Shown here: in pieces, positions 25,652 through 35,243 of the stretch | Layout: each line of letters begins with the position of its first letter | Numbering within the stretch: the first letter of the stretch is position 1 | From: Streptomyces populi | GTDB lineage: Bacteria; Actinomycetota; Actinomycetes; Streptomycetales; Streptomycetaceae | Length of the DNA: 64,000 nt | NCBI RefSeq assembly: GCF_002911015.1 | Contig: NZ_KZ626845.1 | Coordinates: 62,001-126,000, forward strand | Direction: 5' to 3' | Program-made: the position numbers and the translations under genes | Notes under the pieces: model-generated | What the model was told of the DNA's origin: nothing | What the model saw: the letters and a program-made list of their open reading frames with translations, nothing else | The model's database searches: none

Positions 25652-26287
25652 GTGCACGCCATCGGCACACCCGACACGCCCCAGAACTGGGAGCTCTACC
25701 GTCACGCGGTCGTGGACATCCACTTCCCCGACCGGACCGTACGGGTCGGACCACGCTCACCGGGCACCGTCGAGGGAACCTTCCCCGAACCGGCCGACGG
25801 CGCCGCCCTTCATGTCATCACCGCGTGGAATCCGCGCGGCCGTACCTCCTCCGCCGAGTACAACGCCCACGCCCACGGCCTGTTGCTCGACGAGCTCGAC
25901 CGGCGACGGCTCGCCTGGTGGCCCGCGACGGGAGGCGACACGAGCGGCACGCACACCGAGGAGAGCGTCGCCGTCGTCGGCATGAGCGAGGACGCCGCGC
26001 GGGAACTGGGGCGGCGCTTCGGCCAGGACGCGATCTTCACCTGGACCCCGGACGCGTGGCGCCTGTCGGCGTGCGACGGCGACACCGCCGCCGTGAGCGG
26101 GTGGGCGGCGTCCGCCCGGCCCGGCCGGTCGTCATCCCCTTCCCCGTCCGAGCGGTTCAGGACCGACGGGTTCCCGGCCGAAGTGACGTACGAGACCCAT
26201 CCCTTGTGCGGTGCGCGCCGGCACGTACGGGACAGGACGTCTCCGCTGCGCCGTTCGGCACGCCCCGCTGTGGAGGGCACGGACTGA
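25652..26287 (+). CDS. DUF3293 domain protein
   Basis: The 211-residue protein has a DUF3293 domain at about residues 10-155. The family pattern LHVITAWNPRGRTSSAEYNA is clear, with LLLDELDRRRLAWWPATG, then EESVAVVGMS and FGQDAIFTWTPD. The role of the family is unknown. The C-terminal 55 residues are Arg/Ser-rich and not part of the usual domain (about 130-150 aa), so they may be a poorly conserved tail. The start is GTG 25652 with a strong AGGAGG 7 nt upstream. Confidence 0.8.
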   Translation: MHAIGTPDTPQNWELYRHAVVDIHFPDRTVRVGPRSPGTVEGTFPEPADGAALHVITAWNPRGRTSSAEYNAHAHGLLLDELDRRRLAWWPATGGDTSGTHTEESVAVVGMSEDAARELGRRFGQDAIFTWTPDAWRLSACDGDTAAVSGWAASARPGRSSSPSPSERFRTDGFPAEVTYETHPLCGARRHVRDRTSPLRRSARPAVEGTD

Positions 26288-26445
26288 TGTCGTGATGCCC
26301 CGAAGGTGACACGGACGGCGTCCGGCACGTGCCCGGCGGAACGCGGAGAACACCACTCCGCCGGCACTCGGCCAGGAACGCTCGAACAGTCATCGTCCAT
26401 GGTCACGATATGTGCGGGGGCATATGGATTGTCAGACCACACGGT

Positions 26446-26451
26446 TAACCT
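26446..26451 (+). promoter_or_regulatory. Candidate -10 element (TAACCT) for a leaderless GTG start
   Basis: TAACCT fits the TANNNT -10 consensus and ends 6 nt before the GTG at 26458. No ribosome site is visible between them. This would place the transcript start at or next to the start codon, giving a leaderless mRNA, which is common in Streptomyces. No good -35 hexamer is seen. Confidence 0.35.
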
Positions 26452-26457
26452 GTCGGC

Positions 26458-28161
26458 GTGTACGACATGACGGACCCGGTCGCCGCCCGCCGAGCTGCGA
26501 AAGCCGCTGAACAGGAACGCTTGAGGCGCGCGCGTGAACGCCGGGAGAGCCAGGACTCCTCCGGCGTGAGCGGATTCGTCCAGCGCAAGTGGCGTTGGCT
26601 CGGCGTCGGGGGCGCCGAGGCGGTGGAAGCCGTACTGGGCATGCTCACGGAGGCGGTGGCGGCCACCGGTGTGCCCGAGACCGAACGGGCGGTCCTCACG
26701 CAGGCCCTGGCAGGCGATCCGGACCGCGAGAACCTGCTGCCCGCGGTGCGCGCCGGTCTGAGCGCCCTGCCGCCGGAGTCCGTCCTCGGTCATCTGCGGA
26801 GTCTGTGGGCCGGCGGCGTGCGCTGGCTCAACGAGGCGGGCCTGGAGCGGTGCAGGGTGCTGTGCTCGGCGACGCCCGGTCCGGAGCTGGCCGGCAAGCG
26901 TTCCCATGCGATCGCGGGCGGCCCCGCCTTCAGCCTCTTCGCGACCGCGGCCACACGGGGCGCGATACCCGTGCCGAACAGGTTTCTCGACGAACTCCTC
27001 GCATGGGCGCCACTGTCCGTCGTCGACGACCTGATCGACCACGGCGGCCTCATGCCCGAGGACGCCCCCTGGGAGCGACGGGACTCCGAGGAAGGCCTCT
27101 ACCTGCGTGCCCGGCTCGCCCCCACACAGGTCACCGGTGAACAGGCCGAGCGTCTGGGCTGGCAAGCCTACCTGCGCCGACGCTCCTTCCTCCGCGACGA
27201 GACCCTAGTCCGGCAGGAACCCGACGACGTGTGGGACCTGCTGTACGACGTCGTCATGGACGGCGACCTGGCGTCCCTGGGCGCGCTCGACGCGGTCCTG
27301 CCCCGGCCCCAGCAGGTCGAGCTGCGCGACCTGCGGTCGGGCGCGCTGTCCGGACAGTGGCCGCCGAGCATGACAGAGGACCGGGGACTCTGGCTGCTGA
27401 TGACCAGCCTCTGGCAGCCGACGCGGCTCGTCGACGCCGGACGCAGTCCGTTCTACGCGCTCGTCGCCCTGAACCGGGCCTACGGCCTGGTGAAGGCCGG
27501 CGACCTGGAGGAGGCGGCCCAGCAGGCCCGCTCCTTGACCCGGGACAGCACCAACAACCGCAAGGTTCCCGCGGACCTGGTACAGGAGGCCCACGCCCTC
27601 GCGGCGTACGTGGCCGTGGCACAGAGCGAGCGGGTCGACTCCCCTGCGGCGCGGGACCGGCTCCTGGACTCCGCCGAGGAGCACGCCGAGCGGGCCGCCG
27701 CACGGGGCGACGCATCGGCCGAGCGCAACCTGCGGCTCCTGCGCACCTGGAGGAGCACGCGGAGGAACGACCGCGGCCCGTTCGGCAATCCCTTCCTCGA
27801 CATCGGCCTGGACCACGGAGCCGAAGGCTGGGAGGAACGCTGCCGGGACCTGTTCCGGCAGCGCGAGGGCGACGCCAGGGCCCAGTCGGAACTGAACATG
27901 GCCGAGGAGCGTATCCGTGGGGCGCTGCGCGGCGACACGGGCTGGGACGTCTTCTACCGGCTGCCGCTCGACCGGTCGCCGTACGAGGTGCCGTACGAGG
28001 TGCCGAAGCATCTGGTGCCCCCGGTGGAACCCCTGCCGCGCCGGACGCCGGTCACCAGTGGCGGTGACCTCGAGGCCATCCGCGCGCGTGCCGCCGTCGA
28101 ACTGCTCGACGACTTCCGGGCCACCGTGCCGCGCCTGGACCGCCACAGTTCCGCGCCATGA
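26458..28161 (+). CDS. Helical protein of unknown function, first gene of the Hsp70-NYN operon
   Basis: No family is recognised in this 567-residue protein. It is probably cytoplasmic, with no signal or TM segment. An Arg/Glu-rich N-terminal coiled-coil-like stretch (about 8-40, ARRAAKAAEQERLRRARERR) is followed by largely alpha-helical sequence. Around residues 325-400 there are TPR-like features, for example YALVALNRAYGLVKAGDLEE followed by helical repeats. A tandem YEVPYEVP lies near residue 505. It is followed after 53 nt by the small CPACG protein, then by the Hsp70-NYN gene. It may be a scaffold or client-binding subunit; this is inferred from gene order only. Confidence 0.7.
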   Translation: MYDMTDPVAARRAAKAAEQERLRRARERRESQDSSGVSGFVQRKWRWLGVGGAEAVEAVLGMLTEAVAATGVPETERAVLTQALAGDPDRENLLPAVRAGLSALPPESVLGHLRSLWAGGVRWLNEAGLERCRVLCSATPGPELAGKRSHAIAGGPAFSLFATAATRGAIPVPNRFLDELLAWAPLSVVDDLIDHGGLMPEDAPWERRDSEEGLYLRARLAPTQVTGEQAERLGWQAYLRRRSFLRDETLVRQEPDDVWDLLYDVVMDGDLASLGALDAVLPRPQQVELRDLRSGALSGQWPPSMTEDRGLWLLMTSLWQPTRLVDAGRSPFYALVALNRAYGLVKAGDLEEAAQQARSLTRDSTNNRKVPADLVQEAHALAAYVAVAQSERVDSPAARDRLLDSAEEHAERAAARGDASAERNLRLLRTWRSTRRNDRGPFGNPFLDIGLDHGAEGWEERCRDLFRQREGDARAQSELNMAEERIRGALRGDTGWDVFYRLPLDRSPYEVPYEVPKHLVPPVEPLPRRTPVTSGGDLEAIRARAAVELLDDFRATVPRLDRHSSAP

Positions 28162-28214
28162 CCGCGCCGTAGTCCTGACCGACCGCCCCAGCCGAACGAA
28201 GCAGAGCAACCCTG

Positions 28215-28856
28215 ATGCCTTCCAAGAAGAAGCCCGCGGCCGTCCACAAGCAAAAACGGCCGCACCGTCCGTGCCCGGCGTGCGGTCAGATCCAGCCCGG
28301 GGCACAGACCGCACCGCCCCCGCACAAGCCCGGAGGCATGAAGCGCCGCTGGAGCAAGCGCGCGGACGAGACCGCCGGCACCGTGGGGACCGGGGTTCCC
28401 GAAACTCCGCACCAGCCCGACCCCATCGACGCGATGACGGTCATCAAGGGGGTCGCGGCGCGCGTGCCCGACGCGCTGGCGGCCGCCGGAGCCGAGGACG
28501 TGCCCGCGGCGGGCGCGCTGACCGCGGCCGTCCGCCGGGCCGTCCTCGACGAGTTCCGCACCCGTGCCCAGTTCGCCGGGCGCCTCGCCGAGATCGACGC
28601 GCTGCTCTGGTCCCGCGCGGGCGACAGCCGAGAGACCGTCGAGGGCGCGATGACGGCGCACCTGCGGGAGTTGCGGCTGCTGCGGGTGACGGAGCCCGAG
28701 GAGAGCGACCGGTTCGTGGTGACCGAGGGCGAGGGAGACGCCTTCGAGTTGCTGAGTCCGGCGTACGTGGACGAGTTGACAGGAAAGGTCATTCTCGCGG
28801 GGCAACTCCGGCGCGTCGCCGGATCCGCGGGTGTGAGGGCTGGGGAGGAAGCATGA
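28215..28856 (+). CDS. Small CxxC protein, possible GrpE-like partner of the Hsp70
   Basis: The 213-residue protein has a basic N-terminus (MPSKKKPAAVHKQKR) and one CPACG motif that could be half a zinc ribbon. A proline-rich linker leads to a helical segment (about 70-140). The C-terminal part runs ELRLLRVTEPEESDRFVVTE, then FELLSPAYVDELTGKVILAG. The order helical segment, beta-rich tail, and position just before an Hsp70 gene suggest a nucleotide-exchange-factor analogue, but sequence similarity to GrpE is weak. Its stop overlaps the Hsp70 start by 4 nt (ATGA), which argues for stoichiometric production. Confidence 0.65.
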   Translation: MPSKKKPAAVHKQKRPHRPCPACGQIQPGAQTAPPPHKPGGMKRRWSKRADETAGTVGTGVPETPHQPDPIDAMTVIKGVAARVPDALAAAGAEDVPAAGALTAAVRRAVLDEFRTRAQFAGRLAEIDALLWSRAGDSRETVEGAMTAHLRELRLLRVTEPEESDRFVVTEGEGDAFELLSPAYVDELTGKVILAGQLRRVAGSAGVRAGEEA

Positions 28857-30928
28857 CGGCTGCCGGTATCGACTTCGGGACCACCAACTCGGTCGCCGCC
28901 CAGTGGAACGGCGAGTACGTCGAGGTCCTGGAGATCGGCGGGCAGGGCCTGGACGCCAACTGGCGGCGCGAGGGGTTCGAACTCCTCTACCCGTCGGTCG
29001 TCGGCACGAGTTCGCTGCGGCCGGGCACCCTGTTCGGCTGGGAGGCGAAACTCCGGTCCGAGCAGGCCGTCGAGGCGTGCAAGCGCATGCTGCGCGAGGA
29101 GCCCTTCGTCAAGCTGGGCGGTGAACGGTTCGCCGCGACCACCGCGGCGGCCGGCGTCTTCCACGCCATCGCGGGCGCCGCGGAGGAGGAGGCGGCCACC
29201 GAGATCCGCGAGGCCGTCATCACCGTGCCCGCCAACGCGACCGGAGCCGCCCGCTTCCGGACCCGCGAGGCCGCGCGCGCAGCGGGGCTCACGGTCCGTA
29301 CCCTGCTGAACGAACCGACGGCGGCGGCGATCTCGTACGCGCACGAGATGGAGGTCGACGGCGAGTTCCTCGTCTTCGACTGGGGCGGCGGCACGATGGA
29401 CGCCACCCTTCTCCTGCACGACAACGGCTTCTTCGACGAGAAGGCGAGCCGGGGCGTCAACCGTCTCGGCGGCCTGGAGATCGACGCCCGGCTGCGCGGC
29501 ATGGTCCTCGACCGGGCACCCGCACGCGGCCGTTGGAGCGATTCCGAGAAGCGGATGTTCGCCCTGGAGATCGAGCGGGCCAAGATCCTGCTCTCCCAGC
29601 AGGAGTCGGTCACCGTCCTGACTCCCGACGACGTCGCGGTCGAGATCGGGCAGGACGAGTTCTCCGACGCCATCCAGGACCTCATCAACCGTGCGCTCGA
29701 CCCGGTGGAGGAGTGCCTGGAGCAGGCCCGTATCGATCCGCGGGACCTCACCGCGGTGCTGATGATCGGTGGCAGCAGCCAGATCCCGGCGGTGCGCGCA
29801 GCGGTGTCGGAGGCGCTCGACTGCGAACTCGTGGACACCTCGCTGTGCGACCCGATGACCGCGGTGGCCGAGGGTGCGGCGATCACCGCCGCCGCCATGG
29901 ACGGCGAACTGCCGAGCATCATCCGGGTCGTCAACTCGCACGCCCTGGGAACGGTCACCAAGGACCGTGAGGGCAAGCGGAGTTTCAGCGCCCTCATCGA
30001 CCGCAACCAGCACCTGCCGCAGCAACGCGTGAAGTCGTACGAGCCGACGAAGGACAACATCTCCCAGCTGACCGTCGAGGTCTGGGAGGGGGACCCGGAC
30101 CGCGACGTCGACCACCCGGACAACGTCAAACTGACCGACCTCGTCCTGACGTACCCCCAGCGCTGCCGGGCCGAGGACGGTGTCTTCGACCTGGAGTACA
30201 CGTACAGCAAGGAAGGCCTGCTGACCGTCCGGGCGACCCTGCAGAAGACCGGCGAGGTCGTCCTCGACGGCGAGGTCAAGGTGTTCGGGGACGGGAACGT
30301 CCTGCCGGAAGTGAGGAAGGAGCTCGACCGACTGCTCGCCCTCGCCCCGACGGCCCGTCCCGCGGCCACGCCGACGCATCCGCAGCAGGCCCGGCCCGAG
30401 AAGCAGGGTCAGGGTCAGGGCCCGGGGGCGCCCAAGCCCGCGCCTCCGCGCTCCTCGCCGCAGCCTGCGGGCGCGGCTTCGGGCACACCGCCGCTCGTGA
30501 TCGACGGGTCCAACCTCGCCTGGAACGGGCGGCCTCCGCGCACGGCGGGCGGCAAGCCGAGTTTCGCGGCGCTGGAGGCTGCTGTGCGGTCGCTCCGGTT
30601 CAAGCACGCCGACCGCGACATCCACGTGGTGGTCGACGCCACCCTCCGCCACGACGTGTCCGCCGAGGAGCGGCCCCGCGTGGAGGCGGCCATCGCGGAC
30701 GGGACCGTCGTGCAGCCCCCGGCCGGAACCGAGGGCCGGGGCGACGCGCTGGTGATCAGCATCGCCGACGAGGTCGGTGGGGTCATCGTCTCCAACGACA
30801 ACTTCGCACCGTTCCAGAAGGCCAATCCATGGCTCCGGACGGCCGGGCGGGTCATGGGGGCGACCCAGTCTCAGGGCGTGTGGGTCTTCAACCGACGCGT
30901 ACCCAATCCGGCCGTGCCTTCCCGGTGA
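28853..30928 (+). CDS. Hsp70 (DnaK-like) protein fused to a NYN/Zc3h12a-like RNase domain
   Basis: The 691-residue fusion has an Hsp70 ATPase domain at residues 1 to about 370: phosphate 1 GIDFGTTNSVAA, phosphate 2 FDWGGGTMDATLLL and adenosine motif LMIGGSSQIPAVR. A short beta-type substrate-binding region follows (about 380-490). The alpha-helical lid of DnaK is missing and replaced by a Pro/Gln/Gly linker (about 500-540). From residue 545 a NYN/PIN-like nuclease domain follows, with acidic residues D551 (VIDGSNLAW), D631 (GRGDALV) and D649 (VSNDNFAPF), the pattern of Zc3h12a-type RNases. It has an ATGA overlap with the preceding gene and GGGGAGGAA before the ATG. The chaperone part may control or target the nuclease. 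A fusion of this kind is not known to me. Confidence 0.85.
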   Translation: MTAAGIDFGTTNSVAAQWNGEYVEVLEIGGQGLDANWRREGFELLYPSVVGTSSLRPGTLFGWEAKLRSEQAVEACKRMLREEPFVKLGGERFAATTAAAGVFHAIAGAAEEEAATEIREAVITVPANATGAARFRTREAARAAGLTVRTLLNEPTAAAISYAHEMEVDGEFLVFDWGGGTMDATLLLHDNGFFDEKASRGVNRLGGLEIDARLRGMVLDRAPARGRWSDSEKRMFALEIERAKILLSQQESVTVLTPDDVAVEIGQDEFSDAIQDLINRALDPVEECLEQARIDPRDLTAVLMIGGSSQIPAVRAAVSEALDCELVDTSLCDPMTAVAEGAAITAAAMDGELPSIIRVVNSHALGTVTKDREGKRSFSALIDRNQHLPQQRVKSYEPTKDNISQLTVEVWEGDPDRDVDHPDNVKLTDLVLTYPQRCRAEDGVFDLEYTYSKEGLLTVRATLQKTGEVVLDGEVKVFGDGNVLPEVRKELDRLLALAPTARPAATPTHPQQARPEKQGQGQGPGAPKPAPPRSSPQPAGAASGTPPLVIDGSNLAWNGRPPRTAGGKPSFAALEAAVRSLRFKHADRDIHVVVDATLRHDVSAEERPRVEAAIADGTVVQPPAGTEGRGDALVISIADEVGGVIVSNDNFAPFQKANPWLRTAGRVMGATQSQGVWVFNRRVPNPAVPSR

Positions 30929-30991
30929 ACGTGGCGCACCCGGACGGAAGCCGACGGGGCGGGGACCGGCGCTCCGGCCCCTGACCGATGA

Positions 30992-31028
30992 GAGGGGGCC
31001 GCCGGCTCGTGGTGTCGGCGGCCCCCTC
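30992..31028. terminator. Bidirectional hairpin terminator
   Basis: The arms GAGGGGGCCGCCG (30992-31004) and CGGCGGCCCCCTC (31016-31028) pair perfectly over 13 bp with an 11-nt loop. The element lies between the convergent Hsp70-NYN gene, which ends 63 bp before it, and the DUF6299 gene, 11 bp after it. It has no U-tract, as is usual in Streptomyces. Confidence 0.8.
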
Positions 31029-31039
31029 CTCGCGTCCGT

Positions 31040-31504
<465 letters not shown>

Positions 31505-31553
31505 TCAACAGGTACCGGTCCAAGGTCCCGAGAGCGGTGACCATCACCCCTTT

Positions 31554-31570
31554 GGTGGCGATTTGCCACC
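31554..31570. promoter_or_regulatory. Short palindrome upstream of the DUF6299 and DUF5999 genes
   Basis: GGTGGC (31554-31559) and GCCACC (31565-31570) form a perfect 6-bp inverted repeat with spacer GATTT. It lies in the 276-bp divergent spacer, 86 bp upstream of the DUF6299 start. It may be a regulator site; nothing else in the spacer stands out. Confidence 0.3.
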
Positions 31571-31744
31571 TCTCCCTCGTGGCCGGTCGAAACCGTCCGT
31601 CTCGGGGGCGTCCGAGAGTTGTCCTCGTGTTGTCACGCTTCCCGGCCGGGTGTTCCGTTCGGTTCGCCGTGGGCGCATCTTCTGTACATGCGAGGGCGAC
31701 GACAGCGCCGCCGACACTCTTCGCATCCCAGGTGGAGGTGCACC

Positions 31745-31939
31745 ATGTGCTCACACCGGTCTTCGTGCCCGTCCGCGGACACCGCCGCCGCGCACATCGT
31801 CTCGGCCCACCCCGAGCAGGGCTGGAACCTGCTGTGCGACGGCGCGATCGTCTTCGACGACAGCGGGGAACTGCTCCCCGACGGCAGCGTGATCGCTCCG
31901 CACCGGGTGTTCGCCGACCGGCTGGCCGTCGCGGCCTGA
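31745..31939 (+). CDS. DUF5999 family small protein
   Basis: The 64-residue protein carries the near-invariant DUF5999 pattern: MCSHRSSCPSADTAAAHIV, then HPEQGWNLLCDGAIVFDD, GELLPDG and IAPHR. Such proteins occur across Streptomyces, often several per genome, without known function. The conserved Cys residues (C2, C8 and one in LLCDG) could bind metal or form disulfides. The ATG at 31745 agrees with the family start. Confidence 0.88.
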   Translation: MCSHRSSCPSADTAAAHIVSAHPEQGWNLLCDGAIVFDDSGELLPDGSVIAPHRVFADRLAVAA

Positions 31940-32089
31940 ACCTGCCGCAGGGGCCGTCGCGATCCGCACCGGCTCCGTCGGCGGGGCATCGCCCACACGA
32001 TTCCCGAGCGGCTCGGCCAGGCCCGCGACCGGACCCGACGAGACGGCCACGGAGTTGTGACCGACGGCTCGCCCCCGTGCATGTGCGGG

Positions 32090-32941
32090 TCAGTCGTTCA
32101 GCCGACGCTTGGCCAGCCAGGTGACGATCTCGGGGTCGTGGTGGTCGAAGAACAGGGAGCCGCCGGTGTCGAGGGTGGCGATCCGGGCCATCTGCTCGTC
32201 GGTGAGCTGGAAGTCGAACACGTTGATGTTCTCCGCCATGCGTTCGGCGCGTACGGACTTGGGGATGGTGACGACTCCGCGCTGGGTCAGCCAGCGCAGC
32301 ACGACCTGCGCGACCGACTTGCCGTGCTCCTTGCCGATCCCGGTGAGCAGCGGGTTGGTGAACAGGTCGTTCTTGCCTTCGGCGAAGCCGCCCCAGGACT
32401 GGAGCTGCACGCCGTGCTCGCGCATGAGGTCCTGGTAGTCGGCACGCTGGAAGAACGGGTGGGTCTCGATCTGGTTGACCTGCGGGGTGATCTCGTTGTT
32501 GACGATCAGGTCGAGCAGGCGGTCGGGGTAGAAGTTGGCCACGCCGATCGCCTTGGCCAGGCCCTCGCGGTTGAGCGCCTCCATGGCGCGCCACTGGCCG
32601 TAGACGTCGCCGAAGGGCTGGTGCATCAGGTACAGGTCGAGGTGGTCCAGGCCCAGCTTGTTCAGGGACGTCTCGAAGGCGCGCTCGGCGTTGTCCTGGG
32701 CAGGGGCGTCCTGGACCCACAGCTTGGTGGTGACGAACAGGTCCTCGCGCGGGATGCCGCTGGACTCGATGGCGCGGCCGACGGCTTCCTCGTTGCCGTA
32801 GGCGGCTGCGGTGTCCAGCAGGCGGTAGCCGGCGGCCAGCGCGTCGGAGACGGCGCGTTCGGTGTCCTCGGCGGGGATCTGGTAGACGCCGAAGCCGAGG
32901 AGTGGCATCTCGACACCATTGTTCAAGGTCACGTACTGCAT
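32090..32941 (-). CDS. Aldo/keto reductase (2,5-diketogluconate reductase-like)
   Basis: This 283-residue AKR5-type enzyme is an NADPH-dependent carbonyl reductase. The catalytic tetrad is visible as Asp and Tyr in [13 protein letters not shown], Lys in VTTKLWV and His in LYLMHQPFG. The cofactor motif [19 protein letters not shown] lies near the end. It is the last gene of a three-gene - strand operon (AKR, alcohol dehydrogenase, AKR) with 34-45 bp gaps. The physiological carbonyl substrate is unknown. Confidence 0.92.
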   Translation of the reverse strand: MQYVTLNNGVEMPLLGFGVYQIPAEDTERAVSDALAAGYRLLDTAAAYGNEEAVGRAIESSGIPREDLFVTTKLWVQDAPAQDNAERAFETSLNKLGLDHLDLYLMHQPFGDVYGQWRAMEALNREGLAKAIGVANFYPDRLLDLIVNNEITPQVNQIETHPFFQRADYQDLMREHGVQLQSWGGFAEGKNDLFTNPLLTGIGKEHGKSVAQVVLRWLTQRGVVTIPKSVRAERMAENINVFDFQLTDEQMARIATLDTGGSLFFDHHDPEIVTWLAKRRLND

Positions 32942-32975
32942 GGGGAAGTCCTCTGTGGTGCGGGCGAGTCAGGGG

Positions 32976-34004
32976 TCAGGGACGGATGAGGGCCTTGAGT
33001 ACCTGGCGGTCGGCCATGGTCCGGTAGGCGTCCGGGGTCTGGTCGAGGGGGAAGGTCTGGTCGAAGACGCGGCCGGGGACGATGGTGCCGTCCAGGACGT
33101 CGGGCAGCAGTTGCTCGATGTAGGCGCGGGCAGGGCTGGCGCCCCCGGTCAGCGTGATGTTCCGCATGAACTCGGCCGGGCCGATCGGGCCCTGCTCGTA
33201 CTGCGGGACGCCGAGGCGGCTGATGGTGCCGCCGTCCAGGACCGCGCCGAGCGCGGTGTCGAGGGCCTGGCGGGTGCCGACGGCCTCGATCACCTTGTCG
33301 ACGCCGCCGGTCAGTTCGCGGATGCGGGTGATGCCCTCCTCGCCACGTCGGGCGACCACGTCGGTGGCGCCGAACTCGCGGCCCAGGCCGGTGCGGGCTT
33401 CGTGTCGGCCGGCGAGCACGATCCGTTCGGCGCCGAGCCGCTTGGCGGCGATCACCGCGCACAGGCCGACCGCGCCGTCCCCGACGACCAGCACCGTGTC
33501 GCCGCGGCCGACGCCGGCGGTGACGGCGCCGTGGTGGCCGGTGGTCATCACGTCCGACAGCGCCAGCAGTGACGGCAGCAGCGTGGAGTCGGCGGCCACC
33601 GGCAGCTTCACCAAGGTGCCCTCGGCGTAGGGGACACGGACGGCTTCGCCCTGCCCGCCGTCCACGTCGTCGAAGCCGTACCGGCCGCCGTTGCGGCAGG
33701 AGATGTGCAGGCCCTTGGCGCAGTAGTCGCAGGTGTTGTCGCTGTAGGTGAACGGGGCGACGACCAGGTCACCGGTCTTCAGACCGGTCACGTCCGTGCC
33801 GGTCTCCTCGACGACGCCGAGGAACTCGTGCCCCATGGGGCGGCCGGTGCCGGTGGCGGGCATCGACCGGTACGGCCACAGGTCGCTGCCGCACACGCAC
33901 GCGGCGACGACGCGTACCACGGCGTCGGCAGGCTGGACGATCTTCGGGTCGGGCCGGTTCTCGACGCGGACGTCGCCGGCTCCGTACATCACTGCTGCAC
34001 GCAT
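32976..34004 (-). CDS. Zinc-dependent alcohol dehydrogenase (MDR family)
   Basis: This is a 342-residue medium-chain dehydrogenase. Catalytic zinc ligands lie in VCGSDLW and GHEFLGVVEE, and structural-zinc cysteines in CDYCAKGLHISC. The NAD(P) motif is VLVVGDGAVGLCAVIAAKRLG. It is similar in layout to Streptomyces alcohol dehydrogenases that travel with aldo/keto reductases. It sits between two AKR genes and divergent from an XRE regulator, which suggests a shared role in aldehyde or carbonyl detoxification. Confidence 0.93.
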   Translation of the reverse strand: MRAAVMYGAGDVRVENRPDPKIVQPADAVVRVVAACVCGSDLWPYRSMPATGTGRPMGHEFLGVVEETGTDVTGLKTGDLVVAPFTYSDNTCDYCAKGLHISCRNGGRYGFDDVDGGQGEAVRVPYAEGTLVKLPVAADSTLLPSLLALSDVMTTGHHGAVTAGVGRGDTVLVVGDGAVGLCAVIAAKRLGAERIVLAGRHEARTGLGREFGATDVVARRGEEGITRIRELTGGVDKVIEAVGTRQALDTALGAVLDGGTISRLGVPQYEQGPIGPAEFMRNITLTGGASPARAYIEQLLPDVLDGTIVPGRVFDQTFPLDQTPDAYRTMADRQVLKALIRP

Positions 34005-34049
34005 GAGGGTGCCGCTCCAAACGGGGGTCGTACCGGGTCGTGACGGGTG

Positions 34050-35027
34050 TCAGCGTTCGAGCATTCGGGCCTGGGCCTCGGTGTGGGTGGCGCCGGCGGC
34101 GGGCGGCAGGCTGGAGAGCCTGTCGAGCTGCTCGGCGGTCAGCGTGACGGCGTCGGCGGCGGTGTTCTCCTCGACCCGGCTGACGCGCTTGGTGCCGGGG
34201 ATCGGGGCGATGTCGTCGCCCTGGGCGAGCAGCCAGGCCAGTGCCACCTGACCGGGTGTGGCACCGGCCTCGTCGGCAAGGGTCTTGACCTCGTCGGCGA
34301 GCGCGAGGTTGTGCTGGAAGTTCTCACCGGTGAAGCGGGGGTTGTCGCGCCGGAAGTCGTTCTCGTCGAACTGGTCGGTGGAGCGCACGGTGCCGGTCAG
34401 GAAGCCGCGGCCCAGCGGGGAGAACGGCACTAGGCCGATGTTCAACTCTCGCAGGACGGGCAGCACGCGCTCCTCGATACCGCGAGTGAACAGGGAGTAT
34501 TCGGACTGGACGGCGGTGACGGGCTGGACGGCGTGGGCGCGGCGGATCGTGTCCGGGCCCGACTCCGAGAGGCCGAAGGCGCGCACCTTGCCCTCGGCGA
34601 TCAGCTCGCCCACGGCGCCGGCGGTCTCCTCGATCGGCATGTTCGGGTCGACCCGGTGCTGGTAGTACAGGTCGATGTGGTCGGTGCCGAGACGCTTCAG
34701 CGAGCCCTCGACCGCGGTGCGGATGTTGGCCGGGCCGGAGTCCAGGTTCCACGCGCCGTCGCCGCCGTGCGAAACCAGGCCGAACTTGGTGGCCAGCACC
34801 ACCTGGTCCCGGCGCCCCTTCAGCGCCCGGCCGAGCAGTTCCTCGTTGGTGTAGGGGCCGTAGATCTCGGCGGTGTCGACGAGGGTGACGCCCAGTTCCA
34901 GCGCCCGGTGCACGGTCCGGATCGACTCAGCGTCGTCGGTGCCCGAGCCGGTGTAGCCGTGGGACATGCCCATCGCGCCCAGCCCGATCCGGGAAACCTC
35001 CAGGTCACGCAGTTTTATGTACCGCAT
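34050..35027 (-). CDS. Aldo/keto reductase (YajO/PLP-reductase-like)
   Basis: The 325-residue aldo/keto reductase starts [20 protein letters not shown]. Asp and Tyr lie in [18 protein letters not shown], Lys in VLATKFGLV and His in LYYQHRVDP. The cofactor-binding end is [17 protein letters not shown]. The ATG at 35027 has a GAGGGCGAG ribosome site; an in-frame ATG 45 nt upstream is less likely. It is the first gene of the operon and is divergent from the MmyB-type XRE gene, which probably regulates it. Confidence 0.92.
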   Translation of the reverse strand: MRYIKLRDLEVSRIGLGAMGMSHGYTGSGTDDAESIRTVHRALELGVTLVDTAEIYGPYTNEELLGRALKGRRDQVVLATKFGLVSHGGDGAWNLDSGPANIRTAVEGSLKRLGTDHIDLYYQHRVDPNMPIEETAGAVGELIAEGKVRAFGLSESGPDTIRRAHAVQPVTAVQSEYSLFTRGIEERVLPVLRELNIGLVPFSPLGRGFLTGTVRSTDQFDENDFRRDNPRFTGENFQHNLALADEVKTLADEAGATPGQVALAWLLAQGDDIAPIPGTKRVSRVEENTAADAVTLTAEQLDRLSSLPPAAGATHTEAQARMLER

Positions 35028-35243
35028 CTCGCCCTCTTTCGATCCGTGGCGTACCCGGCCCCTCACTCTCACCCGGCCCGGCGGATCGCGCCTGAGCTGT
35101 CGGGGAAGAGACCGGGGTACCGGCGTCTTGCTCCTTCACCTTCGCCCTGATCGCGTCCATGTGGCAGGGCGGGCTCTTCAGGGGTAATGACAGGGCCCCC
35201 CTCGGCCCCGCGGGGCGGGTGCTCATCGGGTGAGACTGGAGTC

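Noticed and set aside
28286..30652. 788-codon - strand frame opposite the Hsp70-NYN gene
   Set aside because: Shadow of the Hsp70 coding sequence; the + strand shows all ATPase motifs.
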